Notes: generated by a model from the sequence alone, not told the origin. DNA of 64,000 nucleotides from DASXAI01 sp963798445 (GCA_963798445.1 CAWCTH010000003.1:1178001-1242000); one strand, 5' to 3'; positions 9,364 through 18,120 are shown, counted from the first letter of the stretch. Translations and numbers: made by a program.

Positions 9364-11646
9364 ATGACGGGCTCCATCCTCGGTAACCGAGTCGTCCGCA
9401 AGGAAGACCCGCAATTTCTGACCGTCGGCGGCACGTACCTCGCTGACCTCGACGACCCGCGCCTCGACGGCGCGGTCTACGCCACCTACGTCCGCTCGGC
9501 GATGGCCCACGCCCGCATCACCTCGATCGACACGAGCGACGCCGCCTCCGCGCCCGGTGTCGTGGCCGTCTTCACGGGCACCGACCTGGGGCTGGAGCCC
9601 GTGCCGTCGCCGTTCAACCCCGGCGTGAGCCGCCGGCTCCTCGTCACCGACATCGTTCGCTACGTGGGCGAGCCCGTGGCGGTGGTGCTGAGCGAGACGC
9701 CCGAGGCCGGGGCCGACGCCGCTGAGCGGGTCGTCGTCGACTACGAGCCGCTGAAGGCGCTCATCGACATCGAGGCCGCCCGCGACGGCGAGGCCATCTA
9801 CCCCGACGCCGGCAGCAACGTCGTGTTCGGCACGGCCATGCTGGGCATGCCCGCCGTGACCGGCGAGGACTTCTTCGACGGCTGCGAGGTCATCGTGCGC
9901 GGCCGCGCCCTCAACCAGCGCGTCGCCCCGTGCCCGCTCGAGGTCCGCAACTCGGCGGTGGCCTGGAGCGACGACGGCAAGCTCGTGCAGTGGCTGTCCA
10001 CCCAGCACGCCCAAGGGGCGCGGGACAACGTCAAGGCGGCCAACGGGCTGGAGGCCGACGCCGTTCGGATCATCGCCCCCGACGTCGGCGGCGGCTTCGG
10101 CGCCAAGATCGGCACGTACCCGGAAGAGCTGCTCCTCGGGCGGCTGGCCAAGGAGGTCGGGCGGCCCGTGCGCTGGCACGAGACCCGCTCCGAGAGCATG
10201 GTGGCGCTGGGTCATGGCCGGGCGCAGATCCAGGACTTCGTCATCGGTGGCACCCGTGACGGCAAGATCCTCGCCTACCGGCTGGAGGTGCTGCAGGACT
10301 GCGGCGCGTTCGCCGAGATCGGCACCGTGCTGGCACCGTTCATGACGCGGCCGATGTCGTCGGGCGTCTACGACATCCCGAAGATCGAGTGCACGGCGTC
10401 GTCGATCATCACCAACACCACCCCCACGGTTGCCTACCGCGGCGCCGGCCGGCCCGAGGCCACCGCCGCCATCGAGCGGGCCATCGACATGTACGCGCTG
10501 GAGATCGGCCTCGACGCGGTGGAGGTGCGGCGCCGCAACCTGATCGGCAAGTTCCTGGAGCCCCACACCACCGTCATCGGGCAGACCTACGACGTGGGCG
10601 ACTACGGCACCGCGCTCGACAAGGTGCTGGCCGCCGCCGGCTACGACACGCTGCGGGCCGAGCAGAAGCGCCGGCGCGACAGCGGTGATGCGGTCCAGCT
10701 CGGCATCGGTGTGAGCTGCTACGTGGAGATCACGGGGGGCGTGCCGCCGTTCGGCGACGAGGCCCGCATCGACGTGCGCCCCGATGGGCGCGCCGTCGTG
10801 TTCACGGGCACCTCCCCCCACGGGCAGGGCCACGTGACGGCCTGGTCCATGATCGCCTCCGACAAGACCGGCATCCCCATGGACAAGATCGACGTCGTGT
10901 GGGGCGATACCGACCTCGTGCCCAAGGGCGGCGGCACCATGGGCTCCCGTTCGCTGCAGCAGGGCGGCGCCGCCGTCCAGCACGCCGCCATCGAGCTGGT
11001 GGCCCAAGCCAAGGACCTGGCGGCCAAGCTGCTCGAGGCCGACGCCGCCGACGTGGTGCTCGACACGGACCGGGGCGCCTTCCACGTGGCCGGGACGCCG
11101 GCGGTGGCCAAGGAGTGGGCGGAGGTGGCGGCGGCCAACGGGCCCGAGGGTCTCACCGTCTCCACCACGTTCAAGGTTTCGGGGCCGACGTTCCCGTTCG
11201 GCGCCCACGTCTCGGTGGCCGAAGTCGACACGGAGACCGGCCGGGTGAAGCTCATCCGCCACATCGCCTGCGACGACGCCGGCACCGTCATCAACCCGCT
11301 GCTGCTCGAGGGCCAGATCCACGGCGGCATCGGCCAGGGCGCCGCCCAGGCGCTCCTGGAAGAGGTGCGCTACGACCCCGACGGCAACCCGATCACCGGA
11401 AACCTCGCCGACTACGCCTTCATCTCGGCGGCCGAGCTGCCCAGCTTCGAGGTCGTGGCGATGGAGACGCCCACGCCGATCAACCCGCTGGGCGCCAAGG
11501 GCATCGGGGAATCCGGCACCATCGGCTCCACGCCGGCCGTGCAGTCGGCGGTAATCGACGCACTCACGCACCTCGGCGTGCGGCACATCGACATGCCCAC
11601 CACCGCCGAGCGGGTCTGGCGGGCCATCCAGGCCGTGACGGCCTGA
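9364..11646 (+). CDS. coxL: Aerobic-type carbon monoxide dehydrogenase large (molybdopterin) subunit homologue, form II
   Basis: 760 residues of the xanthine dehydrogenase/CODH family large subunit. The active-site loop at residues 357-363 reads AYRGAGR, the signature of form II (putative) CoxL, and not AYxCSFR of proven form I CO dehydrogenase, so CO should not be assumed as substrate. Other family motifs: DVGGGFGAK, GTSPHGQGH and the catalytic glutamate in GAKGIGESG. It presumably binds the molybdenum cofactor in a (LSM)2 enzyme. ATG at 9364 is preceded by TATTGT (9350-9355), with TTCAGA 17 bases further up as a possible -35. The gene order is L-S-M. Confidence 0.93.
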   Translation: MTGSILGNRVVRKEDPQFLTVGGTYLADLDDPRLDGAVYATYVRSAMAHARITSIDTSDAASAPGVVAVFTGTDLGLEPVPSPFNPGVSRRLLVTDIVRYVGEPVAVVLSETPEAGADAAERVVVDYEPLKALIDIEAARDGEAIYPDAGSNVVFGTAMLGMPAVTGEDFFDGCEVIVRGRALNQRVAPCPLEVRNSAVAWSDDGKLVQWLSTQHAQGARDNVKAANGLEADAVRIIAPDVGGGFGAKIGTYPEELLLGRLAKEVGRPVRWHETRSESMVALGHGRAQIQDFVIGGTRDGKILAYRLEVLQDCGAFAEIGTVLAPFMTRPMSSGVYDIPKIECTASSIITNTTPTVAYRGAGRPEATAAIERAIDMYALEIGLDAVEVRRRNLIGKFLEPHTTVIGQTYDVGDYGTALDKVLAAAGYDTLRAEQKRRRDSGDAVQLGIGVSCYVEITGGVPPFGDEARIDVRPDGRAVVFTGTSPHGQGHVTAWSMIASDKTGIPMDKIDVVWGDTDLVPKGGGTMGSRSLQQGGAAVQHAAIELVAQAKDLAAKLLEADAADVVLDTDRGAFHVAGTPAVAKEWAEVAAANGPEGLTVSTTFKVSGPTFPFGAHVSVAEVDTETGRVKLIRHIACDDAGTVINPLLLEGQIHGGIGQGAAQALLEEVRYDPDGNPITGNLADYAFISAAELPSFEVVAMETPTPINPLGAKGIGESGTIGSTPAVQSAVIDALTHLGVRHIDMPTTAERVWRAIQAVTA

Positions 11647-11704
11647 ACATCCAGCAGTAGTACGACATGACCATGCAGTCAGTTCGACAGGAGGGGGTGG
11701 TCCC

Positions 11705-12169
11705 ATGCGGATCTCAATGACGGTGAACGGTGTCGAGCACACCGACGACGTGGAGCCGCGCACGTTGCTCGTGCACTACATCAGGGACACGGTGGGGCTG
11801 ACGGGGACCAACGTCGGCTGCGACACGTCCTCGTGCGGGGCCTGCACGCTGCACCTCGACGGTGAGTCGGTGAAGAGCTGCACCGTGCTGGCCGTCCAGG
11901 CCGACGGCGCCGACATCAAGACCATCGAGGGCCTGGCCCACGACGGCGAGCTGCATCCCATGCAGGAGGCCTTCCGCCAGAACCACGGGCTGCAGTGCGG
12001 TTACTGCACCCCCGGCATGGTGATGGCGGCCGTCGGCCTGCTCAACGAGAACCCCCATCCCACCGAGGCCGAGGTGCGGGAGGGCCTGGAAGGCAACCTG
12101 TGCCGCTGCACCGGCTACCACAACATCGTGAAGTCGATCCTGGCCGCCGCCGAGGGGGCCCCGGCGTGA
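11705..12169 (+). CDS. coxS: CODH/xanthine dehydrogenase-type small subunit (two [2Fe-2S] clusters)
   Basis: 154 residues. The plant-ferredoxin-like cluster is bound by C39, C44, C47 and C59 (CDTSSCGACTLH...KSC), and the second cluster by C98, C101, C133 and C135 (CGYC ... LCRCTGYHNIV). The subunit passes electrons from the molybdenum site in CoxL to the flavin in CoxM. It has a strong ribosome site (AGGAGGGGGT) before ATG 11705, 58 bases after coxL. Confidence 0.95.
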   Translation: MRISMTVNGVEHTDDVEPRTLLVHYIRDTVGLTGTNVGCDTSSCGACTLHLDGESVKSCTVLAVQADGADIKTIEGLAHDGELHPMQEAFRQNHGLQCGYCTPGMVMAAVGLLNENPHPTEAEVREGLEGNLCRCTGYHNIVKSILAAAEGAPA

Positions 12170-12236
12170 TCGCCCTCGCCGTGGCACCAGCAGTCCTCGC
12201 CCGATCCGACAACCGACCCGACAAAGGGAGCAACCC

Positions 12237-13064
12237 GTGATCCCGGCCAAGTTCGACTACGTCCGGGCGGGGTCGGCCGAAGAGGCCATCTCGCTCATCG
12301 CTCAGCACGGCGACGAGGCCAAGTTCCTCGCCGGCGGCCACAGCCTGCTGCCGCTCATGAAGCTGCGCCTGGCCCAGCCGTCGGTGCTCGTCGACATCGG
12401 CCGCGTCAGCGACCTGTCGTACATCCGCGACGCCGGCGACCACATCGCCATCGGCGCCCTCACCCGTCACCGTGACGTGGAGACCTCGGATCTGCTCAAG
12501 CAGCAGGTGCCGATCCTGCCCGTCGCCGCCGGCTACGTCGGTGACCCGCAGGTGCGCCACCGCGGCACGATCGGTGGCTCGGTGGCCCACGCCGACCCGG
12601 CGTCGGACCTGCCGGCCACGCTGCTGGCCCTGGGGGCCTCGTTCGTGGCTGCCGGCCCCGGCGGCTCGGAGCGCGTGATCGGCCCGAAGGACTTCTTCAC
12701 GGGGTTCCTGGAGTCCTCGCTGGCCGCTGACGAGCTGCTGACCGAGATCCGGGTGCCCAAGACGGCAGGGACAGCGTGGGGCTTCCAGAAGTTCAACCGC
12801 CGGGCCCAGGACTGGGCCATCGTCGGTGTGGCCGCCGCCCGCGCCAACGGCCACGGCGGCATCGCCCTCGTGAACATGGGCTCGACGCCCATCTTCGCCG
12901 AGAGCGCCACCAACGCCTGGCTGCAAGGCGCATCGCCGGCCGAGGCCGCCGAGCTGGCGGCCGCCGAGGCCGAGCCGTCGGCCGACCTGAACGCATCGGC
13001 CGACTACCGCGTCCACCTCGCCAAGGTGCTCACCCGCCGCGCCCTGGAGTCCGCCGCCGGTTAG
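12237..13064 (+). CDS. coxM: CODH/xanthine dehydrogenase-type medium (FAD) subunit
   Basis: 275 residues of the FAD-binding subunit. The two flavin pyrophosphate-binding motifs are AGGHSLLPL (residues 32-40) and TIGGSVAHADPASDLP (111-126). A C-terminal CO-dehydrogenase flavoprotein domain follows. GTG at 12237 has the ribosome site AAAGGGAG. It completes the L-S-M trio. Ten bases after its stop begins hairpin repeat copy 2, which separates it from the convergent SDR gene. Confidence 0.94.
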   Translation: MIPAKFDYVRAGSAEEAISLIAQHGDEAKFLAGGHSLLPLMKLRLAQPSVLVDIGRVSDLSYIRDAGDHIAIGALTRHRDVETSDLLKQQVPILPVAAGYVGDPQVRHRGTIGGSVAHADPASDLPATLLALGASFVAAGPGGSERVIGPKDFFTGFLESSLAADELLTEIRVPKTAGTAWGFQKFNRRAQDWAIVGVAAARANGHGGIALVNMGSTPIFAESATNAWLQGASPAEAAELAAAEAEPSADLNASADYRVHLAKVLTRRALESAAG

Positions 13065-13074
13065 CCCGTCGACT

Positions 13075-13125
13075 CGAACTGATGCGCGTTGTCCCCGTCG
13101 GTGACGGACAACACGCGTCGGTTCG
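13075..13125 (+). repeat. Hairpin repeat (CGAACTGAT family), copy 2
   Basis: Arms 13075-13094 and 13106-13125 (20 nt, 17 identical pairs; two of the three mismatches are U-G wobbles on the plus strand) flank an 11-nt loop. It fills the 62-base gap between the convergent coxM and SDR genes and may act as a bidirectional terminator or stability element. It is the inverted-orientation counterpart of copy 1, with near-identical arms and loop. Confidence 0.9.
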
Positions 13126-13126
13126 C

Positions 13127-13873
13127 TCAGATCAGCGCCGCGTCCTGGCCGCCGTCGACCGTGAGCGCCACCCCGGTGACGAAGCGCGCCGGCTCCGAGC
13201 ACAGGAACGCCACCACCTGCCCGAAGTCGACCGGGTCACCGATCACCCCGGCGGGGATCCCCAGCTTGCCGGCGTCGGGCTGCGAGCCGTACAGCGCGGT
13301 GATGCGGCCCGTGGCGTGGATGCCCGGCAGCACGGAGTTCACCGTCACGCCGTCACGTGCCACCTCCCGGGCCAGCGTCTTCAGGAACCCGGTGGCCCCG
13401 GCGCGCGCCGTGTTCGACAGGATGAGGCCGGCGATCGGCTGGCGCACCGAAACGGACGTGATGGCCACGACCCGTCCCCACTGTCGCTCCTGCATCGCCG
13501 GCACCGCCGCCTTGCACATGCCCACGACGGACAGCAGGTTGAGGTCGATCGCCGGCTCGTAGGCATCGACGGGCGTGCTGGTGAAGTTGCCCGGCGGCGG
13601 CCCGCCCGCGTTCGTCACCAGGATGTCGATGCCGCCGAGCGCTTCGGTGGCGGCGGCCACGAAGGCGGCACCGCCGGCGGCGCTGCCCACGTCGGCCACC
13701 AACCCGATGACACCGTGGCCTATCGAGGCGGCTGCATCTTCGACGCGGGCCAGGTCGCGGCCGCAGATCGCCACCTTGGCGCCGTCGGCGGCCAGCGCCG
13801 CCGCCGACGCGTAGCCGAGTCCCGCCGATGCCGCCGCCACCGCCGCCCGTCGCCCGTTCAACCCCAGGTCCAT
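13127..13873 (-). CDS. Short-chain dehydrogenase/reductase (FabG-like, atypical active site)
   Basis: 248 residues with a Rossmann fold: an altered nucleotide loop (AAASAGLGYASA) and NAGGPPPGN. In the catalytic region the serine is visible (SVSVRQPIAG), but the canonical YxxxK is replaced by LILSNTARAG, as in the BKR-like SDR subgroup with the SVxQPI...LSN pattern. Function unknown; catalysis by the usual tyrosine route is unlikely. ATG at 13873 is supported by a TACGGT box 6 bases upstream (13880-13885). It is divergent from the MoxR gene and convergent with coxM. Confidence 0.85.
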   Translation of the reverse strand: MDLGLNGRRAAVAAASAGLGYASAAALAADGAKVAICGRDLARVEDAAASIGHGVIGLVADVGSAAGGAAFVAAATEALGGIDILVTNAGGPPPGNFTSTPVDAYEPAIDLNLLSVVGMCKAAVPAMQERQWGRVVAITSVSVRQPIAGLILSNTARAGATGFLKTLAREVARDGVTVNSVLPGIHATGRITALYGSQPDAGKLGIPAGVIGDPVDFGQVVAFLCSEPARFVTGVALTVDGGQDAALI

Positions 13874-13913
13874 GCGGTGACCGTAGTGGGGCGACCGTAG
13901 GCTGCCACTCACG

Positions 13914-14837
13914 ATGTCCGACGCCCCCACCACTGTCTCCGACGTCAGCGCCGCGCTCACCCAGCACGGCTACCTCGCCGACGAGGGCCTGGCCACTGCC
14001 ATCTTCCTCGCGTTGCGACTCCATCGCCCGCTGCTGCTCGAAGGTGAGGCGGGCGTGGGCAAGACCGAGGTCGCCAAGGTGCTGGCCCGGTGGACGGGAG
14101 GCGAGCTCATCCGCCTCCAGTGCTACGAGGGCATCGACGCCAGCCAGGCTGTCTACGAGTGGGACTACTCCCGCCAGCTCCTCCACCTGCGCGCCGCCGA
14201 GGCCACTGGAGCCACCGCCGGCGCTGCCACCGACACCCTCGAGGACGAGCTGTACTCCGAGCGCTTCCTCGTGAAGCGGCCGTTGCTGCGCGCCATCGAT
14301 CATCGCGAGGGGCCGCCACCGATCCTGCTGATCGACGAGGTGGACCGGGCCGACGACGAGTTCGAGGCGTTCCTCCTGGAAGTGCTCTCGGACTACCAGG
14401 TGACGGTGCCCGAGCTGTGGACGTTCACCGCGGCCACGCCGCCCATCGTGGTGATCACGTCGAACCGGACGCGCGACGTGCACGACGCCCTCAAGCGCCG
14501 CTGCCTCTACCACTGGGTCGAGCATCCGGGCTTCGAGCGCGAGGTCGCCATCGTGCGCCTGCGAGCTCCCGAGGTGACGGACCGCCTCGCCCGTGAGGTC
14601 GCCGCCGCCGTGCAGTCCCTGCGGGCCATGGGCCTCTACAAGCCGCCGGGGGTGGCCGAGACGATCGACTGGGCGACGTCGCTGGCCGTGCTCGGTCGCC
14701 AGGACCTCAGCGAGGCCACGGTGTCCAACACGTTGGGCACCGTGCTGAAGTACCGCGAGGATCAGGAACGCGTACGCCAAGGGGGCCTCGGCGAGCTCGT
14801 GCGACAGGCCTTCGAACGGAGCGACGCGGTTGGCTGA
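13914..14837 (+). CDS. MoxR-family AAA+ ATPase (CoxD-like)
   Basis: 307 residues. Walker A EGEAGVGKT (43-51), Walker B ILLIDEVDRAD (137-147) and sensor region VITSNRTRDVHDALKRRC. In cox operons the MoxR ATPase CoxD works with the VWA protein CoxE to complete the copper/sulfur or molybdenum active site; the same pairing follows here. A TAGGCT box (13898-13903) lies 10 bases before ATG. The stop overlaps the next start by 8 bases. Confidence 0.9.
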   Translation: MSDAPTTVSDVSAALTQHGYLADEGLATAIFLALRLHRPLLLEGEAGVGKTEVAKVLARWTGGELIRLQCYEGIDASQAVYEWDYSRQLLHLRAAEATGATAGAATDTLEDELYSERFLVKRPLLRAIDHREGPPPILLIDEVDRADDEFEAFLLEVLSDYQVTVPELWTFTAATPPIVVITSNRTRDVHDALKRRCLYHWVEHPGFEREVAIVRLRAPEVTDRLAREVAAAVQSLRAMGLYKPPGVAETIDWATSLAVLGRQDLSEATVSNTLGTVLKYREDQERVRQGGLGELVRQAFERSDAVG

Positions 14838-15946
14838 CGCCGCCGCACTGGCCACCGCGTTCGGCCGGGTGCTGCGGGGCGCCGGGCTCAACGTGCCGGT
14901 CGACAGCGTGCTCACGTTCACGGAGGCGGTCGGCGCCATCGGGCTGGACCGGCGCGACAGCGTCTACTGGGCGGGACGAGCGACGCTGGTGCACCGGCCG
15001 GAGGACATCGGCGTCTACGACCGGGCCTTCACCGCCTTCTGGGACCGCCAAGCGCCGGCCACCGCCGGCGAGCCCGAGCCGGAGCTCGTCCACCTCACCA
15101 TCGCGGTCGACGACGGCGATGAGGGCGACGAAGCCGACGACGACGACGCCGAGGCGGCCGACGAGCCCGACATCACGCTGCGCTTCTCGCGCACCGAGGT
15201 GCTCCGGCACCGTGATTTCGCCGCCTACAACGCCGCCGAGCTGGACGAGGCCCAGCGGCTCATGGCCGACCTGCGCCTGGCGGGATCGCTGCGCCGCTCG
15301 CGCCGCCTGGTGCGATCACGGCGTTCCCGGGGCCGCATCGACCTCCGCCGCACCGTCCGGGCAGCGCTGCGGGCCGAAGGCGAAGCGGTGCGCACCGTTC
15401 ATCTCGAACAGGGCACGCGGCCCCGCCGGCTGATCCTGCTCATCGACATCTCCGGCTCGATGGAGTCCTACGCACGGGCGTTGCTGCGGTTCGTGCACGC
15501 CGCTGTCGCCGGCCGCCAGAAGGTCGAGGCCTTCGCCATCGGGACCCGGCTGACCCGCATGACGCGGCGAGCTGGGGTCGCGCGACCCCGACGTCGCGCT
15601 GCGGCAGGCGGCCGGGCGGGTCATGGACTGGTCCGGGGGCACCCGTCTGGGCGACGGCCTCCGCCAGTTCAACGACCAGTGGGGCGTGCGGGGCCTAGCC
15701 CGCGGGGCCATCGTGGTGGTGCTGTCCGACGGCTGGGATCGGGGCGATCCGGCCGTGCTGGGTGAGCAGATGGCCCGGCTGTCGCGTGTGGCCCACCGCA
15801 TCGTGTGGGTCAACCCGTTGAAGGTCACACCCGGCTACGCCCCGCTGGCCCGCGGGATGGCGGCCGCCCTCCCCTACATCGACTCCTTCGTCGAAGGGCA
15901 CTCGTTGGCGGCCCTCCAGGAGCTGGCGGAGGAGATCTCCCGGTAG
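14830..15946 (+). pseudogene. coxE: CoxE-like von Willebrand factor A protein, reading frame broken by one extra base
   Basis: Reads from TTG 14830 (overlapping the MoxR stop) through an acidic linker (about residues 93-113) to the MIDAS motif DISGSMESY at residues 206-214. The frame then changes. After ...GTRLTRMT (about 15559-15570) the homologous continuation (LGSRDPDVALRQAAGRVMDWSGGTRLGDG ... to EEISR, ending 15946) is in the +1 frame. Removing one base from acgcggcgagctg restores one protein of about 371 residues with the C-terminal MIDAS residues SDGWDRGD. Either a recent frameshift mutation or a sequence error; with neighbours intact, the latter is quite possible. Confidence 0.8.
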
Positions 15947-15955
15947 CGTGCCATC

Positions 15956-16273
15956 GTGCGTGAGATCTTGGACGACATCGAGCGGTGGCGGTCGGCCGGA
16001 CGCCGGGTAGCCGTGGCCCGGGTCGTCGACATCGAGGGCTCGGGACCCAGGGATCCTGGCGCCGCCATGGCCGTGAGCGAGGACGGCGAGGTCGCCGGGT
16101 CCGTCTCGGGCGGGTGCGTGGAGGGTGCGGTGGTCACCGAGGCGCTCGGGGTGTTGTCGGGCCAGAGCGAGCCGCGGATCGTCACGTTCGGCTACAGCGA
16201 CGACGAGGCCTTCTCGGTGGGGCTGACGTGTGGCGGCACGATCCATCTGTTCATCGAACCGCTCGACTGGTAG
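15956..16273 (+). CDS. XdhC/CoxI-family protein, N-terminal domain only
   Basis: 105 residues matching the XdhC_CoxI domain: the RVVDIEGSGPRDPGAAMAV stretch, then the nucleotide-like loop VSGGCVEGAV and the terminal FGYSDDEAFSVGLTCGG with a conserved cysteine. XdhC proteins bind the molybdenum cofactor and insert it, after sulfuration, into xanthine dehydrogenase-like apoenzymes. The Rossmann-type C-terminal half is missing and is supplied by the next gene. GTG at 15956 lies 6 bases after a TAGCGT box that overlaps the stop of the CoxE-like gene. Confidence 0.87.
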   Translation: MREILDDIERWRSAGRRVAVARVVDIEGSGPRDPGAAMAVSEDGEVAGSVSGGCVEGAVVTEALGVLSGQSEPRIVTFGYSDDEAFSVGLTCGGTIHLFIEPLDW

Positions 16274-16277
16274 CCCG

Positions 16278-17075
16278 GTGACCATCTACGAGACGCTGCG
16301 CGACGCCTTGCGCGCCGAGCAACCGGTTTCACTTGCAACCGTCATCGCCGGACCTGGCGTCGGGCGCAAGCTGCTGGTGCGTCCCGGGGAGGTTCCGCTC
16401 GGGTCGCTCGGCAACGCCGATCTGGATCGCGTCGCCGGGCGTGACGCCCTCGCCGAGCTGGAGGCGGGACGTACCAGCGTGCGCCACTACGGCTCGGCCG
16501 GCGAGGCCAACCCGGACGCCGCGGGGGTGACCCCGGTCGACGTCTTCATCGAGAGCTACGCCCCGCCGCCGCAGATGATCATCTTCGGCGCCGTCGACTT
16601 CACCGCCGCGCTGGCGCGCGTGGCCAAGGTGCTCGGCTACCGGGTCACCGTGTGCGACGCGCGCGAGGTGTTCGCCACCAAGCGCCGCTTTCCCATGGCC
16701 GACGAGGTGGTCGTGGAATGGCCCAACCGCTTGCTCGAGCGCGTCGGCCCCACGCTCGGTCCGCGTGACGCGGTGTGCGTGCTCACCCACGACCCGAAGT
16801 TCGACGTGCCGGCTATCGAAGGGGCGCTGCGCAGCCGGGTCGGGTACATCGGCGTGATGGGCAGCCGCAAGACCCACGCCAAGCGCATGGAGCGACTGGC
16901 CGAGGTGGGTGTCAGCGCCCCGGAGGAGCTCGACCGCATCATGGCGCCGATCGGGCTGGACCTCGGCGCCCGGTCGCCCGAGGAGACCGCCGTGTCGATC
17001 TGCGCCGAGATCATCGCCCTGCGCACCGGGCGCGCCGCCCCCTCCCTGCGCGAGGGCTCCGGCGCCATCCACTAG
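16278..17075 (+). CDS. XdhC family protein with C-terminal Rossmann domain
   Basis: 265 residues. The N-terminal ~90 residues are a degenerate XdhC_CoxI domain. From about residue 98 comes the XdhC Rossmann domain (MIIFGAVDFTAALARVAKVLGYRVTVCDAR), with HDPKFDVPAIEGAL and the family motif YIGVMGSRKTHAKR followed by RIMAPIGLDLGARSPEE. Likely a molybdenum-cofactor chaperone for the CoxLSM enzyme, working with the 105-residue protein just upstream (4-base gap). GTG 16278 is the probable start. Confidence 0.88.
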   Translation: MTIYETLRDALRAEQPVSLATVIAGPGVGRKLLVRPGEVPLGSLGNADLDRVAGRDALAELEAGRTSVRHYGSAGEANPDAAGVTPVDVFIESYAPPPQMIIFGAVDFTAALARVAKVLGYRVTVCDAREVFATKRRFPMADEVVVEWPNRLLERVGPTLGPRDAVCVLTHDPKFDVPAIEGALRSRVGYIGVMGSRKTHAKRMERLAEVGVSAPEELDRIMAPIGLDLGARSPEETAVSICAEIIALRTGRAAPSLREGSGAIH

Positions 17076-17140
17076 CCGGCGCCCGCCGCTCGGCGCCACC
17101 GCCGCCGGTGCCACCGCTGTGCCGCCGCTGTGCCCGACGC

Positions 17141-17395
17141 CGCACCGTCATGCGCGCAGGCCGCACGCTCGACCGCGCACCAGAGCGTCCGAGCGCGCAG
17201 GCCGCGCGCTCGACCGCGCACCAGAGCGTCCCGGCAGCACCCGGGCCGGCCGGGACGGGCGCGCACGCCGCACCGCGCCGCCGCACCGGCATACGCGCGG
17301 GCCGCGCGCTCGACCGCGCACCAGAGCGTCCGAGCGCGCAGGCCGCGCGCTCGACCGCGCACCAGAGCGTCCCGGCAGCACCCGGGCCGGCCGGG
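17141..17395. repeat. GC-rich duplicated repeat, 114 bp x 2 at a 141-bp period, with 37-bp sub-repeats
   Basis: 17141-17254 is repeated at 17282-17395 with few differences. Each copy holds two 37-bp sub-units (gcgcaggccgcgcgctcgac...cagagcgtcc) 41 bases apart, at 17154, 17195, 17295 and 17336. Junctions can fold, for example GAGCGCGC-AGGCC-GCGCGCTC at 17191-17211. The block fills the 325-base gap between the convergent xdhC and NlpC/P60 genes. Spacing and sequence do not fit CRISPR. A diverged relative is at about 59736-59795. Confidence 0.85.
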
Positions 17396-17400
17396 TCGCG

Positions 17401-18081
17401 TCAGTCGATCGGGCTGGCCAGGCGGACGCTGCGGCCCGTGATCTCCTGGACCCGTACGACGGTCCCCGTGTTGGGGGCGTGCACGATGGCCTGGCCGGCA
17501 CCGAGGTACAGCATCACGTGGCCCGGGTACTGCACGAGGTCGGCCGGCTTGGCCGTCTCCCATGTCCGGGAGGCTGACATCCCCATCTGCGAGCGGTCCT
17601 GGTGCGGCAGGGCAACTGCCGCCTGAGCCCAGGCGTACATCGTGAACCCGGAGCAGTCGAAGCCGCTCTCGGGGCTGGAGCCGAGGCGGCGGTAGGGCAC
17701 GCCCACCTCGGCCAGCGCCGACAGCAGCACCGTCATGCGCGTCGGGTCGGTCACGGTCCATGCCTGCACGAACGCTTCGGGCGCGATGCTGGTACGCGAC
17801 GCCACCAGACCGGCGACGACGCCGAGATCGGCGGCGTAGGCCGCGTCGGCGCTGACGCTGGCGCCGGCGGCCGAACCGCCGGACAAGGCGTCGGCGACGT
17901 GGGCGATGCGAACCGTGCGCAAGTCGGCCAGCGACTGCGCCGCGGCGCTGGCCAAGGCGTCCGGCTCACGGACCGCAGGGACACGCTCAGCGGCGCCGGC
18001 AGGACCGGCGGTGACGAGGGCACAGATGGCCGCGATGGCAGCCAGGAACACGGTGACGATGGTGATGGCGCGCTTGAGCAC
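17401..18081 (-). CDS. Secreted NlpC/P60 peptidoglycan hydrolase
   Basis: From GTG 18081 the protein has 226 residues. A signal peptide (about 1-31, cleavage near AGA-AE) is followed by an Ala-rich region and an NlpC/P60 domain, with catalytic Cys143 in FDCSGFTMYAW, His188 in PGHVMLYLG and His201 in IVHAPN. Such enzymes cut peptide stems of peptidoglycan. The frame stays open upstream to 18201, but the extra residues look like non-coding leader. The 5' region folds like a c-di-AMP riboswitch, consistent with cell-wall hydrolase control in actinobacteria. Confidence 0.88.
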   Translation of the reverse strand: MLKRAITIVTVFLAAIAAICALVTAGPAGAAERVPAVREPDALASAAAQSLADLRTVRIAHVADALSGGSAAGASVSADAAYAADLGVVAGLVASRTSIAPEAFVQAWTVTDPTRMTVLLSALAEVGVPYRRLGSSPESGFDCSGFTMYAWAQAAVALPHQDRSQMGMSASRTWETAKPADLVQYPGHVMLYLGAGQAIVHAPNTGTVVRVQEITGRSVRLASPID

Positions 18082-18120
18082 GCCACCGGTGGTGCGCGGC
18101 AACTCGACCTCCAGAGGGGC

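Noticed and set aside
9364..11646. CoxL as a genuine (form I) CO dehydrogenase
   Set aside because: The loop reads AYRGAGR instead of AYxCSFR, so CO oxidation should not be inferred from annotation alone.
9328..11763. Very long open frame (about 811 codons) antisense to coxL and coxS
   Set aside because: Composition is His/Gly/Val/Arg-rich without any family motif; it is the usual mirror of a high-GC coding strand. The opposite strand encodes clear molybdenum hydroxylase subunits.
13353..14939. Long minus-strand frame (about 528 codons) crossing the SDR start, MoxR and beyond
   Set aside because: Overlaps well-supported genes on both strands; its first part is antisense to MoxR and its end is the SDR in the wrong frame.
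17141..17395. Repeat block considered as a CRISPR array
   Set aside because: Only four 37-bp units, 4-base and ~63-base separations, no unique spacers of even length, GC-rich throughout, and no cas genes.
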